A stretch of 64,000 bases of DNA, taken from Streptomyces rimosus subsp. rimosus. GTDB taxonomy: Bacteria > Actinomycetota > Actinomycetes > Streptomycetales > Streptomycetaceae. The notes below the pieces were generated by a model. That model did not search any database. It was not told where the DNA came from and saw only the letters and a program-made list of their open reading frames with translations. A program made the translations under genes and the position numbers. The stretch is taken from NCBI RefSeq assembly GCF_000720725.1, contig NZ_JOCQ01000021.1, positions 40,058 to 104,057 of the forward strand. The letters are read 5' to 3'. Shown here in pieces: positions 49,910 to 58,563 of this stretch; position 1 is the first letter of the stretch, and each line of letters opens with the position of its first letter.

Positions 49910-49938
49910 TTGACTCGGTTCACAGCTAGTGTTCTTAT
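49910..49938 (+). promoter_or_regulatory. Candidate promoter for the DUF4190-type gene
   Basis: TTGACT (49910-49915) and TCTTAT (49933-49938) are 17 nt apart, the best sigma-70-like pair in the region between the divergent genes. A tandem repeat array lies between it and the gene. Confidence 0.35.
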
Positions 49939-50008
49939 TGACCCACCGCACCACCGGTTCACACGAGGGCGTCGGTTCACCCCGGTGTCCAGTACGCCGC
50001 CGTACGCC

Positions 50009-50120
50009 GATCCACCGCGCCATCGGTCCACCGCGCCATCGGTCCACCGCGCCAGCGATCCACCGATTCAGCGATCCACCGATTCACCGATTCACCGATT
50101 CACCGATTCACCGCTCCAGC
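50009..50120. repeat. Seven tandem 16-bp units upstream of the DUF4190-type gene
   Basis: Seven directly repeated 16-bp units (starting at 50009, 50025, 50041, 50057, 50073, 50089 and 50105) fit the pattern G(A/G)TYCACCGxxYCAxC. The early units carry CGCGCCATC-like ends, the late ones GATTCACC. The array ends 22 nt before the start codon, so it would be transcribed in the leader. Its role could be a multi-site operator or an unstable repeat. Confidence 0.9.
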
Positions 50121-50142
50121 GCCCGGAAGGGGCCGTATCTCC

Positions 50143-50925
50143 ATGTCGCACCAGATGCACCACCCGCACGCGCCGCAGGCTCCGATGGGCATGCCGCCGC
50201 AGCAGGCCGCCCGCAACGGGCTGGGGATCGCCGCGCTCGTCCTCGGCATCATCGGCACGCTCAGCGGCCTACTCCCGCTGCTCTTCTGGCTGGCCGGCAT
50301 CCTCGGCCTGCTGGCCCTGATCTTCGGACTGGTGGGGCTCGGCCGTGCCCGGCGCGGGCAGGCCACCAACAAGGGGGTGGCCATCACCGGCACGGTCTTC
50401 GGCGTCCTCGCGCTGATCGCGGCGGTCGTCGGCCTGGTGATCACCGTGGCCGTGGTCGACAGCGCGGTGAAGGAGGTCAACAAGTCCCTCCAGGACGCCA
50501 AGGCCAAGCCGAAGGGCGGCGGCGGCACGTCCGTCAAGGAGGCCAAGGGCGGCGACACCGCCGTCTACGGCACCGGCCTGAACGTGACCGTCTCCAAGCC
50601 GAGCCCGTACAAGGCCGGTGAGTTCGCGGCGGGTCACAAGAACGGCAACAGGTCCTACAAGGTCACCGTGCGCCTGGAGAACAAGGGCGGCAAGGAGTTC
50701 TCCGGCGATCTGGTGATGGTCGAAGCGCGGGCCGGCAAGGACGGCAAGACCGCCGAGAAGATCTACGACGACAAGATCGGCTCCGGCTTCAACGGCACCC
50801 TGCCGGCGGGCAGGACCGCCACCGCCGACTTCGCCTTCGACGTGCCGGCCGGCGCGAAGACCCTGGACGTGGAGGTCCGGCCGGGCTTCGACCACGAGAG
50901 CACCCGCTGGCAGCTCACCCTCTGA
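50143..50925 (+). CDS. DUF4190-domain membrane protein with extracellular beta domain
   Basis: The protein has 260 residues. After a His/Pro/Met-rich cytosolic N-terminus come helices at about 26-66 and 78-107, with the family pattern NGLGIAALVLGIIGTLSG and the loop GLGRARRGQATNKGVAITG, typical of DUF4190. The outside part (about 140-260) is a beta-rich DUF4352-like domain (KVTVRLENKGGKEFSGDLV). It is anchored with the domain outside. GGAAGGGG precedes the ATG. The function is unknown. A 16-bp tandem repeat array directly upstream is notable. Confidence 0.87.
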   Translation: MSHQMHHPHAPQAPMGMPPQQAARNGLGIAALVLGIIGTLSGLLPLLFWLAGILGLLALIFGLVGLGRARRGQATNKGVAITGTVFGVLALIAAVVGLVITVAVVDSAVKEVNKSLQDAKAKPKGGGGTSVKEAKGGDTAVYGTGLNVTVSKPSPYKAGEFAAGHKNGNRSYKVTVRLENKGGKEFSGDLVMVEARAGKDGKTAEKIYDDKIGSGFNGTLPAGRTATADFAFDVPAGAKTLDVEVRPGFDHESTRWQLTL

Positions 50926-50976
50926 CCGCCCGGCACCCCGGTCACACACCGGCCACAGACCTCACCCGCACATCAA

Positions 50977-51025
50977 CAGGCCGCCGCCCCGGAACCGCAC
51001 CACGCGGAACCGGTCCGGCGGCCTG
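50977..51025. terminator. Terminator between convergent genes
   Basis: CAGGCCGCCG (50977-50986) pairs perfectly with CGGCGGCCTG (51016-51025); the loop holds an inner CCGC...GCGG stem. Confidence 0.65.
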
Positions 51026-51052
51026 CCGTACGCCTGCACCCCGAACCGGCGC

Positions 51053-51841
51053 CTACTTCGCCGCGAACCGCTCCGGCGCCTCCGTAGGAGCCCCGCCCGA
51101 CGGCAGCTTCAGCGTCGGGCACCCCTTCAGCACCCCCGTCATCGCGTCCTTCTCCGCCTGCGTCACCCACAGCCCGTACTTCTTCTTCACGGCCACCTGG
51201 TGCGCCACATAGTCACAGCGGTACGCCTTGTTCGGCGGCAGCCACGTCGCCGCGTCGCCGTCACCCTTCTGCCGGTTGGCGGAGGCGTCGGCCGCGATCA
51301 GGTTCAGCGGGTCGTTGGCGAGCGCGACCCGCTTGCGCCCCGGCCACTGCTGGGCTCCCTTCTGCCACGCGTCCGACAGCGCCACGAGATGGTCTATGTC
51401 CACCTTGCTGCGCCCGCGCTCGTACGTGACCGCCCGGCCGGTGTACGGGTCGTCGGCCAGCTTTCCGGACGCCACCTTGCAGTGCCCGTCGGTGAACCGC
51501 ACCCCGGTCAGATCCCGCTTGAGGATGTCGTCGCGCGTGCCGCAGTGGTTGCCGTCGGTGTCGGCCCAGGCGGTGCCGAAGCGGTCGCGCGCGTAACCGG
51601 TCTTCGGGGCGCGGCCCTTGACGGTGAGGGACGCGACGGCGTGCAGCGCGGTGCCCCCGGCGGCCGGTTCCCCGCCGCCGTCTCCCCCGGTACTGCCGCC
51701 CTTGCCACTGCCGGGCGTACAGCCGGTGAGGGCGAGCAGCGCGGCCAGTCCGGCGGCGGCGACGGCGCCGCCCCGGCGGGTGCGGGGCTGGTTCCGTACG
51801 CGGGACAACGCGGCGTTCCGTATCCGGAGCAAGAGGGACAT
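51053..51841 (-). CDS. Secreted lipoprotein HNH nuclease (DUF1524-like)
   Basis: The protein has 262 residues. The signal peptide ends in the lipobox LTGC (about 39-42), followed by a Gly-rich linker. The nuclease domain has the HNH pattern: DIDHLVALSDAW, the Asn in LANDPLNLIAADASANRQKG and a late Cys pair region (YRCDYVAHQVAVKKKYG). It belongs to the GmrSD/DUF1524 family of secreted Streptomyces nucleases, which degrade DNA outside the cell for nutrition or competition. Four or more cysteines fit disulfides. It is convergent with the DUF4190-type gene. Confidence 0.9.
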   Translation of the reverse strand: MSLLLRIRNAALSRVRNQPRTRRGGAVAAAGLAALLALTGCTPGSGKGGSTGGDGGGEPAAGGTALHAVASLTVKGRAPKTGYARDRFGTAWADTDGNHCGTRDDILKRDLTGVRFTDGHCKVASGKLADDPYTGRAVTYERGRSKVDIDHLVALSDAWQKGAQQWPGRKRVALANDPLNLIAADASANRQKGDGDAATWLPPNKAYRCDYVAHQVAVKKKYGLWVTQAEKDAMTGVLKGCPTLKLPSGGAPTEAPERFAAK

Positions 51842-51920
51842 CCCATCTCAAATAAGGCGGCAATACCGGCCGGTTCGTCGGCCTCGGATATCTTTTCGGA
51901 AGTTGAGAGTGAGGACGCGC

Positions 51921-53384
51921 ATGGACACGGCCACAGCAACCGCGGCGGGCAGCAGGACCCCGGCCCTGCCCGTCGCCGGGGCCGGATCCGCCCCCGCCCC
52001 CGGCCGGCTCCGTACCCGTACCGCCGCCCTGTTCGCCCCGCGGTCCGTCCCGTACTGGACCGCCGCGGCCCTCTTCGTCGTCTTCTTCACCGTCTCCGGC
52101 CTGCGCTTTCGCGCGATGGCGACGTCCTCGTGGGATCTCGGGATATTCGAGCAGGCGGTACGGGCCTACGCGCATCTGCGGGCGCCCGTCGCCGACCTCA
52201 AGGGGCCGGGCACCAACCTCCTCGGCGACCACTTCAGCCCCGTCCTGGTCCTGCTCGCCCCCCTATACCGCATCTTCCCCAGCGCCCTGACCCTGCTGGG
52301 CGCGCAGGCGTTCCTCTTCGCGCTGTCCGCCGTGCCGGTGACCCGGACCGCCATCCGCTTCCTCGGGCGCGGCCGCGGCCTGGCCGTCGGCGTGGCGTAC
52401 GGACTGTCCTGGGGGCTTCAGAAGGCCGTCGACTTCGACTTCCACGAGATCGCCTTCGCCGTACCGCTGATCGCCTTCGCGCTCGAAGCGGTGCTGCGCG
52501 GGTGCTGGACCGCGGCGGTGTGCTGGGCGGCGCCGCTGGTGCTGGTCAAGGAGGACCTGGGGGTGACGGCGGCCGTCATCGGCGCGCTGGTCCTCGTCCG
52601 CGCGCGGCAGGCCGTGCCGCTCGCCGTCGGCCTGGTCGTCTTCGGGCTGGCCGCCACCGCCGTCACCCTCGGCGTGATCATCCCCGGCTTCAACGGCTCC
52701 GGCTCGTACGACTACTGGAACAAGATCGGCGGCGGGGACGGCCCCACCCAGCGCATCCCGTTCGACACCGCCGTACGCACTCTGCTGTGGATCCTGCTGC
52801 CCACCTCCGGGCTGCTCGCGCTGCGCTCCCCGCTGCTCCTGGCCGCGCTGCCCACCCTCGGCTGGCGTTTCATCTCCCACGAGCCGCACTACTGGGGCAT
52901 CGACTGGCACTACAACGCCGTCCTGATGCCGGTGGTCTTCCTGGCCCTGGTGGACGCCCTGCCGCGCGCACTGGTCTCCGCGCGCCCCTGGGTCCGTTCG
53001 TACGCCCACCACCTGCCCGCCGCCGTACTGGCCGCCGCGCTGGCGCTGACCACCACGCTCCCGCTGGCACGCCTCACCGAGGCCGGCACCTACCGCAAAC
53101 CGCCGTCCGTGACGGCCGCGGAACATCTGCTGGAACGTATCCCCGACGGTGCCACGGTCGAGGCCGACATACGGCCCATCTCCCGGCTGACCGACCGCAC
53201 CCGGGTCTTCTGGATAGGGGACACCCGCGGCATCTCCCCTGACTACATCGCCGTCGAACTGCACGACGACCACAAGGCCGGACAGGCCCTGGACGACGCC
53301 CGCAAGCGCCACCCGCGGGCCGTGTACGGCATCGTCGGCACCGCCGGTGACGTCACGGTGCTGCAGCGGACGGGCCGGCTCTGA
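51921..53384 (+). CDS. DUF2079-family polytopic membrane protein
   Basis: The protein has 487 residues with about ten hydrophobic segments. The first outside loop shows the family start SSWDLGIFEQAVRAYA and LGDHFSPVLVLLAPLYRI, then KEDLGVTAA, which is typical of DUF2079 proteins related to GT-C glycosyltransferases. The acidic DLG and KED residues would be in the active-site region. A soluble C-terminal domain (about 395-487) lies outside. Activity is unproven for the family. GAGG lies 6 nt before the ATG. It is divergent from the nuclease gene. Confidence 0.9.
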   Translation: MDTATATAAGSRTPALPVAGAGSAPAPGRLRTRTAALFAPRSVPYWTAAALFVVFFTVSGLRFRAMATSSWDLGIFEQAVRAYAHLRAPVADLKGPGTNLLGDHFSPVLVLLAPLYRIFPSALTLLGAQAFLFALSAVPVTRTAIRFLGRGRGLAVGVAYGLSWGLQKAVDFDFHEIAFAVPLIAFALEAVLRGCWTAAVCWAAPLVLVKEDLGVTAAVIGALVLVRARQAVPLAVGLVVFGLAATAVTLGVIIPGFNGSGSYDYWNKIGGGDGPTQRIPFDTAVRTLLWILLPTSGLLALRSPLLLAALPTLGWRFISHEPHYWGIDWHYNAVLMPVVFLALVDALPRALVSARPWVRSYAHHLPAAVLAAALALTTTLPLARLTEAGTYRKPPSVTAAEHLLERIPDGATVEADIRPISRLTDRTRVFWIGDTRGISPDYIAVELHDDHKAGQALDDARKRHPRAVYGIVGTAGDVTVLQRTGRL

Positions 53385-53477
53385 CCTCGTATCCGCGGAG
53401 GGCGGGCCCGGGAACAGCGCGGGGCAGGCCCGGAATTACGCAGGACAGGCCCGGACCCGCCTGCGTACGGTGACCCG

Positions 53478-54047
53478 ATGACCACCGGCCACCCGCGCAC
53501 CCGCACCGATGTCGTCGTCCTGAACGGCGGCTCCAGCTCCGGCACTTCGACCATCGTCCGGCAGCTCCAGGAGATCCTCCCCCGGCCCTGGCTGACCTTC
53601 GGCGTCGACTCCTTCATCGAGTCCCTGCCGCCGTCGCTCGTCACACCGGAAGCGTCCGGGACGGCCCCCGGCCTCGGCCTCGCGCCCGACGGCAGCATCA
53701 CCGTCGGCCCGGTCTTCCGCGCCCTGCAGGCCGACTGGCAGGAGGGCGTCGCGGCCGTTGCCCGCACGGGCACCGGCGTCCTCCTGGACGAGGTCTTCCT
53801 CGGCGGTGGCGCCGGCCAGGAACGCTGGCGCAGCGCGCTGAAGGGCCTGTCGGTGCTGTGGGTCGGCGTGCGCTGCGCGGCGGAGACGGCCGCCGCGCGC
53901 GAGGCCGCACGCGGCGACCGGGTCACCGGCATGGCGGCCTCCCAGGCCGAACTGGTCCACCGGGGCGTCGCCTATGACATCGAGGTGGACACCACCGGCA
54001 CCGACCCCGCCACCTGTGCCCGGCTGATCGCCGCACACGTGGTGTGA
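53478..54047 (+). CDS. Chloramphenicol 3-O-phosphotransferase-like protein
   Basis: The protein has 189 residues and matches the Streptomyces chloramphenicol phosphotransferase over its length: FGVDSFIE with the catalytic-type Asp, VFLGGGAGQERWR, VLWVGVRC and GDRVTGMAASQAELVH. The P-loop reads NGGSSSGTSTI: the Walker lysine is Thr23. In the known enzyme this Lys binds the ATP phosphates, so the activity here is doubtful or the nucleotide is held differently. It may be a phosphotransferase for another substrate. No resistance cluster surrounds it. Confidence 0.83.
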   Translation: MTTGHPRTRTDVVVLNGGSSSGTSTIVRQLQEILPRPWLTFGVDSFIESLPPSLVTPEASGTAPGLGLAPDGSITVGPVFRALQADWQEGVAAVARTGTGVLLDEVFLGGGAGQERWRSALKGLSVLWVGVRCAAETAAAREAARGDRVTGMAASQAELVHRGVAYDIEVDTTGTDPATCARLIAAHVV

Positions 54048-54071
54048 GCACGGCCGGGCCGCCGGGAAGGC

Positions 54072-54614
54072 TCACTGCCAGTGCGGGCGCCCGCTCTGCA
54101 TCTCGCAGGTGAGGGTGGCGCCGTGGGCGTCCTTCGTGGTCAGCCCGAGGTGGGCCTTCTTGCAGAACTGGCCGCGGCGGTAGTGGTTGCCGGACGGTGC
54201 GAGGATCACCCCGTCCGACGCGCTGGAGCCGGAGCCGCCGGAACCGGAACCGGAGCCGGAACCGCCGGACGAGCCACCGGAGCCGGACCCCCCGGAGGAC
54301 GAGCCACCGGAACCGGAGTCCGAGCCCCCGCCCGTCCGGTGCGTCTTGCGCGTCGGCGCGGGCGGCTCGGCGGCCTCGGGCGTGGGCGCCGCGGACGTCG
54401 GCGCGGCGGACGACGGTGTGGCACTCGGGCTCGGGCTGTCGGACGGCGACGCGGACGGCGAAGGCGTGGCCGTGGCCGACGCGGAGGCCGTCGCGGACGG
54501 GCTCGCCGCACCGTCCTTGTCCGCACCGCCGTCCGGCGTGCAGCCGGAGAGGGCGACCAGGGCCGCGGTGATCAGGGAGGCGGCGGACAGGGCGGCGCGG
54601 CGGGGTCTTATCAC
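54072..54614 (-). CDS. Low-complexity lipoprotein of unknown function
   Basis: The protein has 180 residues. The signal peptide ends in lipobox LSGC (about residue 25). Two low-complexity parts follow: Ser/Pro/Ala/Thr (about 36-85) and Gly/Ser repeats (95-133). A compact C-terminus (about 137-180) has two cysteines (GQFCKKAHLGL, ATLTCEMQSGRPHW). The C-terminal pattern resembles a small domain seen at the end of several Streptomyces lipoproteins, but I cannot name it. The GTG start has GGGAGG-like bases nearby. Convergent with the phosphotransferase-like gene. Confidence 0.72.
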   Translation of the reverse strand: MIRPRRAALSAASLITAALVALSGCTPDGGADKDGAASPSATASASATATPSPSASPSDSPSPSATPSSAAPTSAAPTPEAAEPPAPTRKTHRTGGGSDSGSGGSSSGGSGSGGSSGGSGSGSGSGGSGSSASDGVILAPSGNHYRRGQFCKKAHLGLTTKDAHGATLTCEMQSGRPHWQ

Positions 54615-54766
54615 GGTGGGAGGTCCAGTTCTCTAGGGCCAGGTTGCCTCCTGCGACGCATGAGGCAACCTGAAGATAGAGCGATATCTCCCACCGGTCA
54701 CCGCCAAGATGCCTGAATCGGGCGGAAGACGGGTCAAACCGCGTTACGCCGCATTCCCGCGCGGGA

Positions 54767-54804
54767 CCGGGGCGGCCGGGGCAGCAGCCGCAGGGCCGCC
54801 CCGG
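54767..54804. terminator. Terminator downstream of mfd
   Basis: CCGGGGCGGCC (54767-54777) pairs perfectly with GGCCGCCCCGG (54794-54804), just past the mfd stop. Confidence 0.8.
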
Positions 54805-54810
54805 CCCCGC

Positions 54811-57800
54811 TCAGCCCAGCACCGAGGTCAGGAACTCCCCCACCCAGGCCAGCAGTTCCCGCCCGACCAGCGGCTTGCCACCGATCTTGCCGGTGGTCGG
54901 GCGCGGGACCAGGGCCTGGCGGGTGGCCGGCTTGAGGACCGTACGGGGGTACAGGCGCTTGAGGCGGAGTTCCTGGGACTCGCGGAGGTCCACCGGGGAG
55001 AAGCGGACGTTGGAGCCCTGGAGGGTGATGTCCGTGACGCCGCAGGAGCGGGCGAGCATGCGCAGGCCGGCGACCAGGAGGAGGTTCTCGACCGGTTCGG
55101 GCAGCTTGCCGTAGCGGTCGGTCAGCTCCTCACGGACCGCCGCGATGTCCTCCTCCGAGGACGCGGCGGCGATCGCGCGGTACGCCTGGAGGCGCAGCCG
55201 CTCGCCGGGCGCGTAGTCGTGCGGGACGTGCGCGTCCACCGGCAGTTCGATCTTCACCTCCAGCGGCGGCTCCTCCTCCACACCGCCTTCCAGGGAAGCC
55301 CGGTAGTCGGCGACGGCCTCGCCCACCATCCGTACGTACAGGTCGAAGCCGACGCCCGCGATGTGCCCGGACTGTTCGCCGCCGAGGAGGTTGCCCGCGC
55401 CGCGGATCTCCAGGTCCTTCATCGCGACGTACATGCCCGCGCCCATCTCGGTGTGCTGCGCGATGGTCGCCAGGCGCTCGTGGGCGGTCTCGGTGAGCGG
55501 CTTCTCCGGCGGGTAGAGGAAGTACGCGTAACCGCGCTCGCGGCCACGGCCGACCCGGCCGCGCAGCTGGTGCAGCTGGGACAGGCCGAAGTTGTCGCCG
55601 CGCTCGACGATGAGGGTGTTGGCGTTGGAGATGTCGATGCCCGACTCGACGATCGTCGTGGAGACCAGCACGTCGAACTTCTTCTCCCAGAAGTCCACGA
55701 CGACCTGCTCCAGCTGCGATTCGCCCATCTGCCCGTGCGCGGTCTGGATCCGTGCCTCCGGCACGATCTCCCGCAGCCGCGCCGCGGCCCGGTCGATGGA
55801 CTCGACCCGGTTGTGGATGTAGAAGACCTGGCCCTCGCGCAGCAGTTCACGGCGGATGGCGGCGCCGATCTGCTTGTCCTCGTACGGCCCGACGAACGTC
55901 AGGACCGGGTGCCGCTCCTCCGGCGGGGTGGTGATCGTGGACATCTCGCGGATGCCCGTGACCGCCATTTCGAGCGTACGGGGAATGGGCGTGGCGGACA
56001 TCGTCAGCACGTCCACGTTGGCGCGCAGCTTCTTCAGCTGCTCCTTGTGCTCGACGCCGAACCGCTGCTCCTCGTCCACGATGACCAGGCCCAGGTCCTT
56101 GAACTTGGTCTCGGACGAGAACAGCCGGTGGGTGCCGATGACCAGGTCGACCGAGCCGTCCTTGAGGCCTTCGAGGACCGCCTTGGCCTCGGTGTCCGTC
56201 TGGAAGCGGCTGAGCGCCTTGACCACGACCGGGAACTGGCCGTACCGCTCGGTGAACGTACCGAAGTGCTGCTGCACCAGCAGCGTCGTCGGCACCAGCA
56301 CCGCGACCTGCTTGCCGTCCTGGATGGCCTTGAAGGCCGCCCGCACCGCGATCTCCGTCTTGCCGTAACCGACGTCGCCGCAGATCAGCCGGTCCATCGG
56401 GACGGACTTCTGCATGTCCTCCTTGACCTCGGCGATCGTCGTGAGCTGGTCGGGCGTCTCCGCGTACGGGAACGCGTCCTCCAGCTCGCGCTGCCAGGGC
56501 GTGTCCGGGCCGAAGGTGTGGCCGGGCGCCGCCATCCGCGCCGAGTACAGCTTGATCAGGTCGGCGGCGATCTCCTTGACGGCCTTCTTGGCGCGCGCCT
56601 TGGTCTTCGTCCAGTCGGCGCCGCCGAGGCGGTGCAGCGTCGGCGCCTCGCCACCGACGTACTTGGTGACCTGCTCCAGCTGGTCGGTGGGGATGTACAG
56701 CCGGTCGCCGGGCTGGCCGCGCTTGGCGGGCGCGTACTCCACCAGCAGGTATTCGCGGGTGGCGCCCTGCACCGTGCGCTGCACCATCTCGATGTAGCGG
56801 CCCACGCCGTGCTGCTCGTGGACGATGAAGTCGCCCGCCTGGAGGGTCAGCGGGTCGATGGTCTTGCGGCGGCGGGCCGGCATCCGGCCCAGCTCCTTGC
56901 TGGCCGCCTTCTGGCCCGTGAGGTCCGTCTCGGTCAGCACCGCCAGCTTCAGGCCCGGGTCGAGGAAGCCGGTGTCGACGGACCCGCACGAGACGTGCAC
57001 GACGGACGGCGACAGCTCGCCCAGCTCCGGGTCCAGGCGGGCCGCGATGCCCTCCTCGCCCAGCACCTCGACCGTACGGGCCGCCGGGCCGTGCCCCTCG
57101 GTGATGAACACCGAGCGCCAGCCGTCCGCGACCCAGCGCTTGGTGTCGGCCAGCGCGCGCTGGGTGTCGCCGCGGTACGTCTCCGGGGCGTGCATCCCCA
57201 GCTTGAGGGTGTCCCCGTCCAGCTCCTCACCGGCGGCGAACGGACTCACCGTCCACCACATCATGCCCAGCTCGCGCGCGCGGTCCCGGACGTCGGCGAT
57301 GCCCCAGAGGGAAGCCGCACCGACATCGATCGGGGCCTCCCCGCCACCGGCACTCGCCGCCCACGACGCCTGCAGGAACTCCTGCGAGGTGGCCACCAGG
57401 TCGGCCGCGCGGGTGCGCACCCGCTCCGGGTCGCACACCACCGCCATGCTGCCCCCGGGCATGACGTCCAGCAGCAGCTCCATCTCGTCAACCAGCACCG
57501 GAGCCAGCGACTCCATGCCCTCGACGGCGATCCCCTCGGAGATCTTGCCCAGCAGCTCGCCCAGCTCCGGATGCCGCTCCGCGAGGTCGGCGGCGCGCGC
57601 CCGTACCTCGGCGGTCAGCAGCAGCTCCCGGCACGGCGGCGCCCACAGGCCGTGCTCGGCCACCTCCAGGGACCGCTGGTCGGCGACCTTGAAGTAGCGG
57701 ATCTCCTCGACGTCGTCACCCCAGAACTCGATCCGCAGGGGGTGTTCCTCGGTCGGCGGGAAGACGTCCAGGATGCCGCCGCGCACCGCGAACTCGCCGC

Positions 57801-58347
57801 GCTTCTCGACCAGTTCGACGCGGGCGTAGGCGGCCGCCGCCAGCCCGTCCACGATCTCTTCCAGGTCCGCCGTCTGCCCGGACCGCAGGCTCACCGGCTC
57901 CAGCTCACCCAGGCCCTTGACCTGCGGCTGGAGTACGGAACGGATGGGCGCCACGACCACCGAGACCGGGCCCGCCGTCGGATCGTCCTGACTCGGGTGG
58001 GCCAGCCGGCGCAGCACCGCCAGGCGGCGGCCGACCGTGTCGGAGCGCGGCGAGAGCCGTTCGTGCGGCAGCGTCTCCCAGGAGGGGTACTCCACGACCG
58101 CGTTCTCCTCGCCGGACGGCATCAGCGAGCGCAGCGCGGCGGCCAGGTCCTCGGCCTCACGGCCGGTGGCGGTCACCGCCAGGACCGTACGGCCGCTGCG
58201 CCGGGCGAGCGCGGCGATGGAGAAGGGACGGGCGGCCGGCGGGCCCACCAGGTCCACATGGGGACGGTTGCCGTCGCCCGCGGCCCGCACGGCTTCGGCG
58301 AGCGCCGGGTCCTGGGCGACGGCGTCGAGCAGACCAGTCAGGCTCAT
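54811..58347 (-). CDS. mfd: Transcription-repair coupling factor
   Basis: The protein has 1178 residues, full length. The order is usual: an N-terminal UvrB-like module (about 30-350), the RNA-polymerase-interacting CarD-like domain (about 490-560; GDFIVHEQHGVGRYIEM), the translocase with Walker A CGDVGYGKTE, DEEQ (VIVDEEQRFG), SATPIPRT and the TRG region, and a C-terminal autoinhibitory domain. Mfd removes stalled RNA polymerase and recruits UvrA. The ATG lacks a strong ribosome site. It is divergent from the MFS transporter gene. The large gene shows even codon use along its length. Confidence 0.98.
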   Translation of the reverse strand: MSLTGLLDAVAQDPALAEAVRAAGDGNRPHVDLVGPPAARPFSIAALARRSGRTVLAVTATGREAEDLAAALRSLMPSGEENAVVEYPSWETLPHERLSPRSDTVGRRLAVLRRLAHPSQDDPTAGPVSVVVAPIRSVLQPQVKGLGELEPVSLRSGQTADLEEIVDGLAAAAYARVELVEKRGEFAVRGGILDVFPPTEEHPLRIEFWGDDVEEIRYFKVADQRSLEVAEHGLWAPPCRELLLTAEVRARAADLAERHPELGELLGKISEGIAVEGMESLAPVLVDEMELLLDVMPGGSMAVVCDPERVRTRAADLVATSQEFLQASWAASAGGGEAPIDVGAASLWGIADVRDRARELGMMWWTVSPFAAGEELDGDTLKLGMHAPETYRGDTQRALADTKRWVADGWRSVFITEGHGPAARTVEVLGEEGIAARLDPELGELSPSVVHVSCGSVDTGFLDPGLKLAVLTETDLTGQKAASKELGRMPARRRKTIDPLTLQAGDFIVHEQHGVGRYIEMVQRTVQGATREYLLVEYAPAKRGQPGDRLYIPTDQLEQVTKYVGGEAPTLHRLGGADWTKTKARAKKAVKEIAADLIKLYSARMAAPGHTFGPDTPWQRELEDAFPYAETPDQLTTIAEVKEDMQKSVPMDRLICGDVGYGKTEIAVRAAFKAIQDGKQVAVLVPTTLLVQQHFGTFTERYGQFPVVVKALSRFQTDTEAKAVLEGLKDGSVDLVIGTHRLFSSETKFKDLGLVIVDEEQRFGVEHKEQLKKLRANVDVLTMSATPIPRTLEMAVTGIREMSTITTPPEERHPVLTFVGPYEDKQIGAAIRRELLREGQVFYIHNRVESIDRAAARLREIVPEARIQTAHGQMGESQLEQVVVDFWEKKFDVLVSTTIVESGIDISNANTLIVERGDNFGLSQLHQLRGRVGRGRERGYAYFLYPPEKPLTETAHERLATIAQHTEMGAGMYVAMKDLEIRGAGNLLGGEQSGHIAGVGFDLYVRMVGEAVADYRASLEGGVEEEPPLEVKIELPVDAHVPHDYAPGERLRLQAYRAIAAASSEEDIAAVREELTDRYGKLPEPVENLLLVAGLRMLARSCGVTDITLQGSNVRFSPVDLRESQELRLKRLYPRTVLKPATRQALVPRPTTGKIGGKPLVGRELLAWVGEFLTSVLG

Positions 58348-58563
58348 GAGATGTCAGGCTTCCCGTCCTGGTGAGGCGAACAACGCGAGCAGCCCGGCAC
58401 GTGTGACGGGCCGGGTTTCAACAAGAGTACGGCTCCCCGCTGACACCCGCGTTCCACTCGCCCCGACGGCCGGGGCACGGCCCGTCGCGAGGCGGCGTTC
58501 CGGATACCGCGCCCGCGTGGAAGGGTGTCAGGTACACGGAACAGCCGAGGGGGGCGTGGGCAC

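Noticed and set aside
50009..50120. CRISPR array at the 16-bp repeats
   Set aside because: Units are contiguous with no spacers and too short; no cas genes are present.
54709..58374. 1221-residue plus-strand frame opposite mfd
   Set aside because: It is the antisense of mfd; the opposite strand matches Mfd along its whole length.
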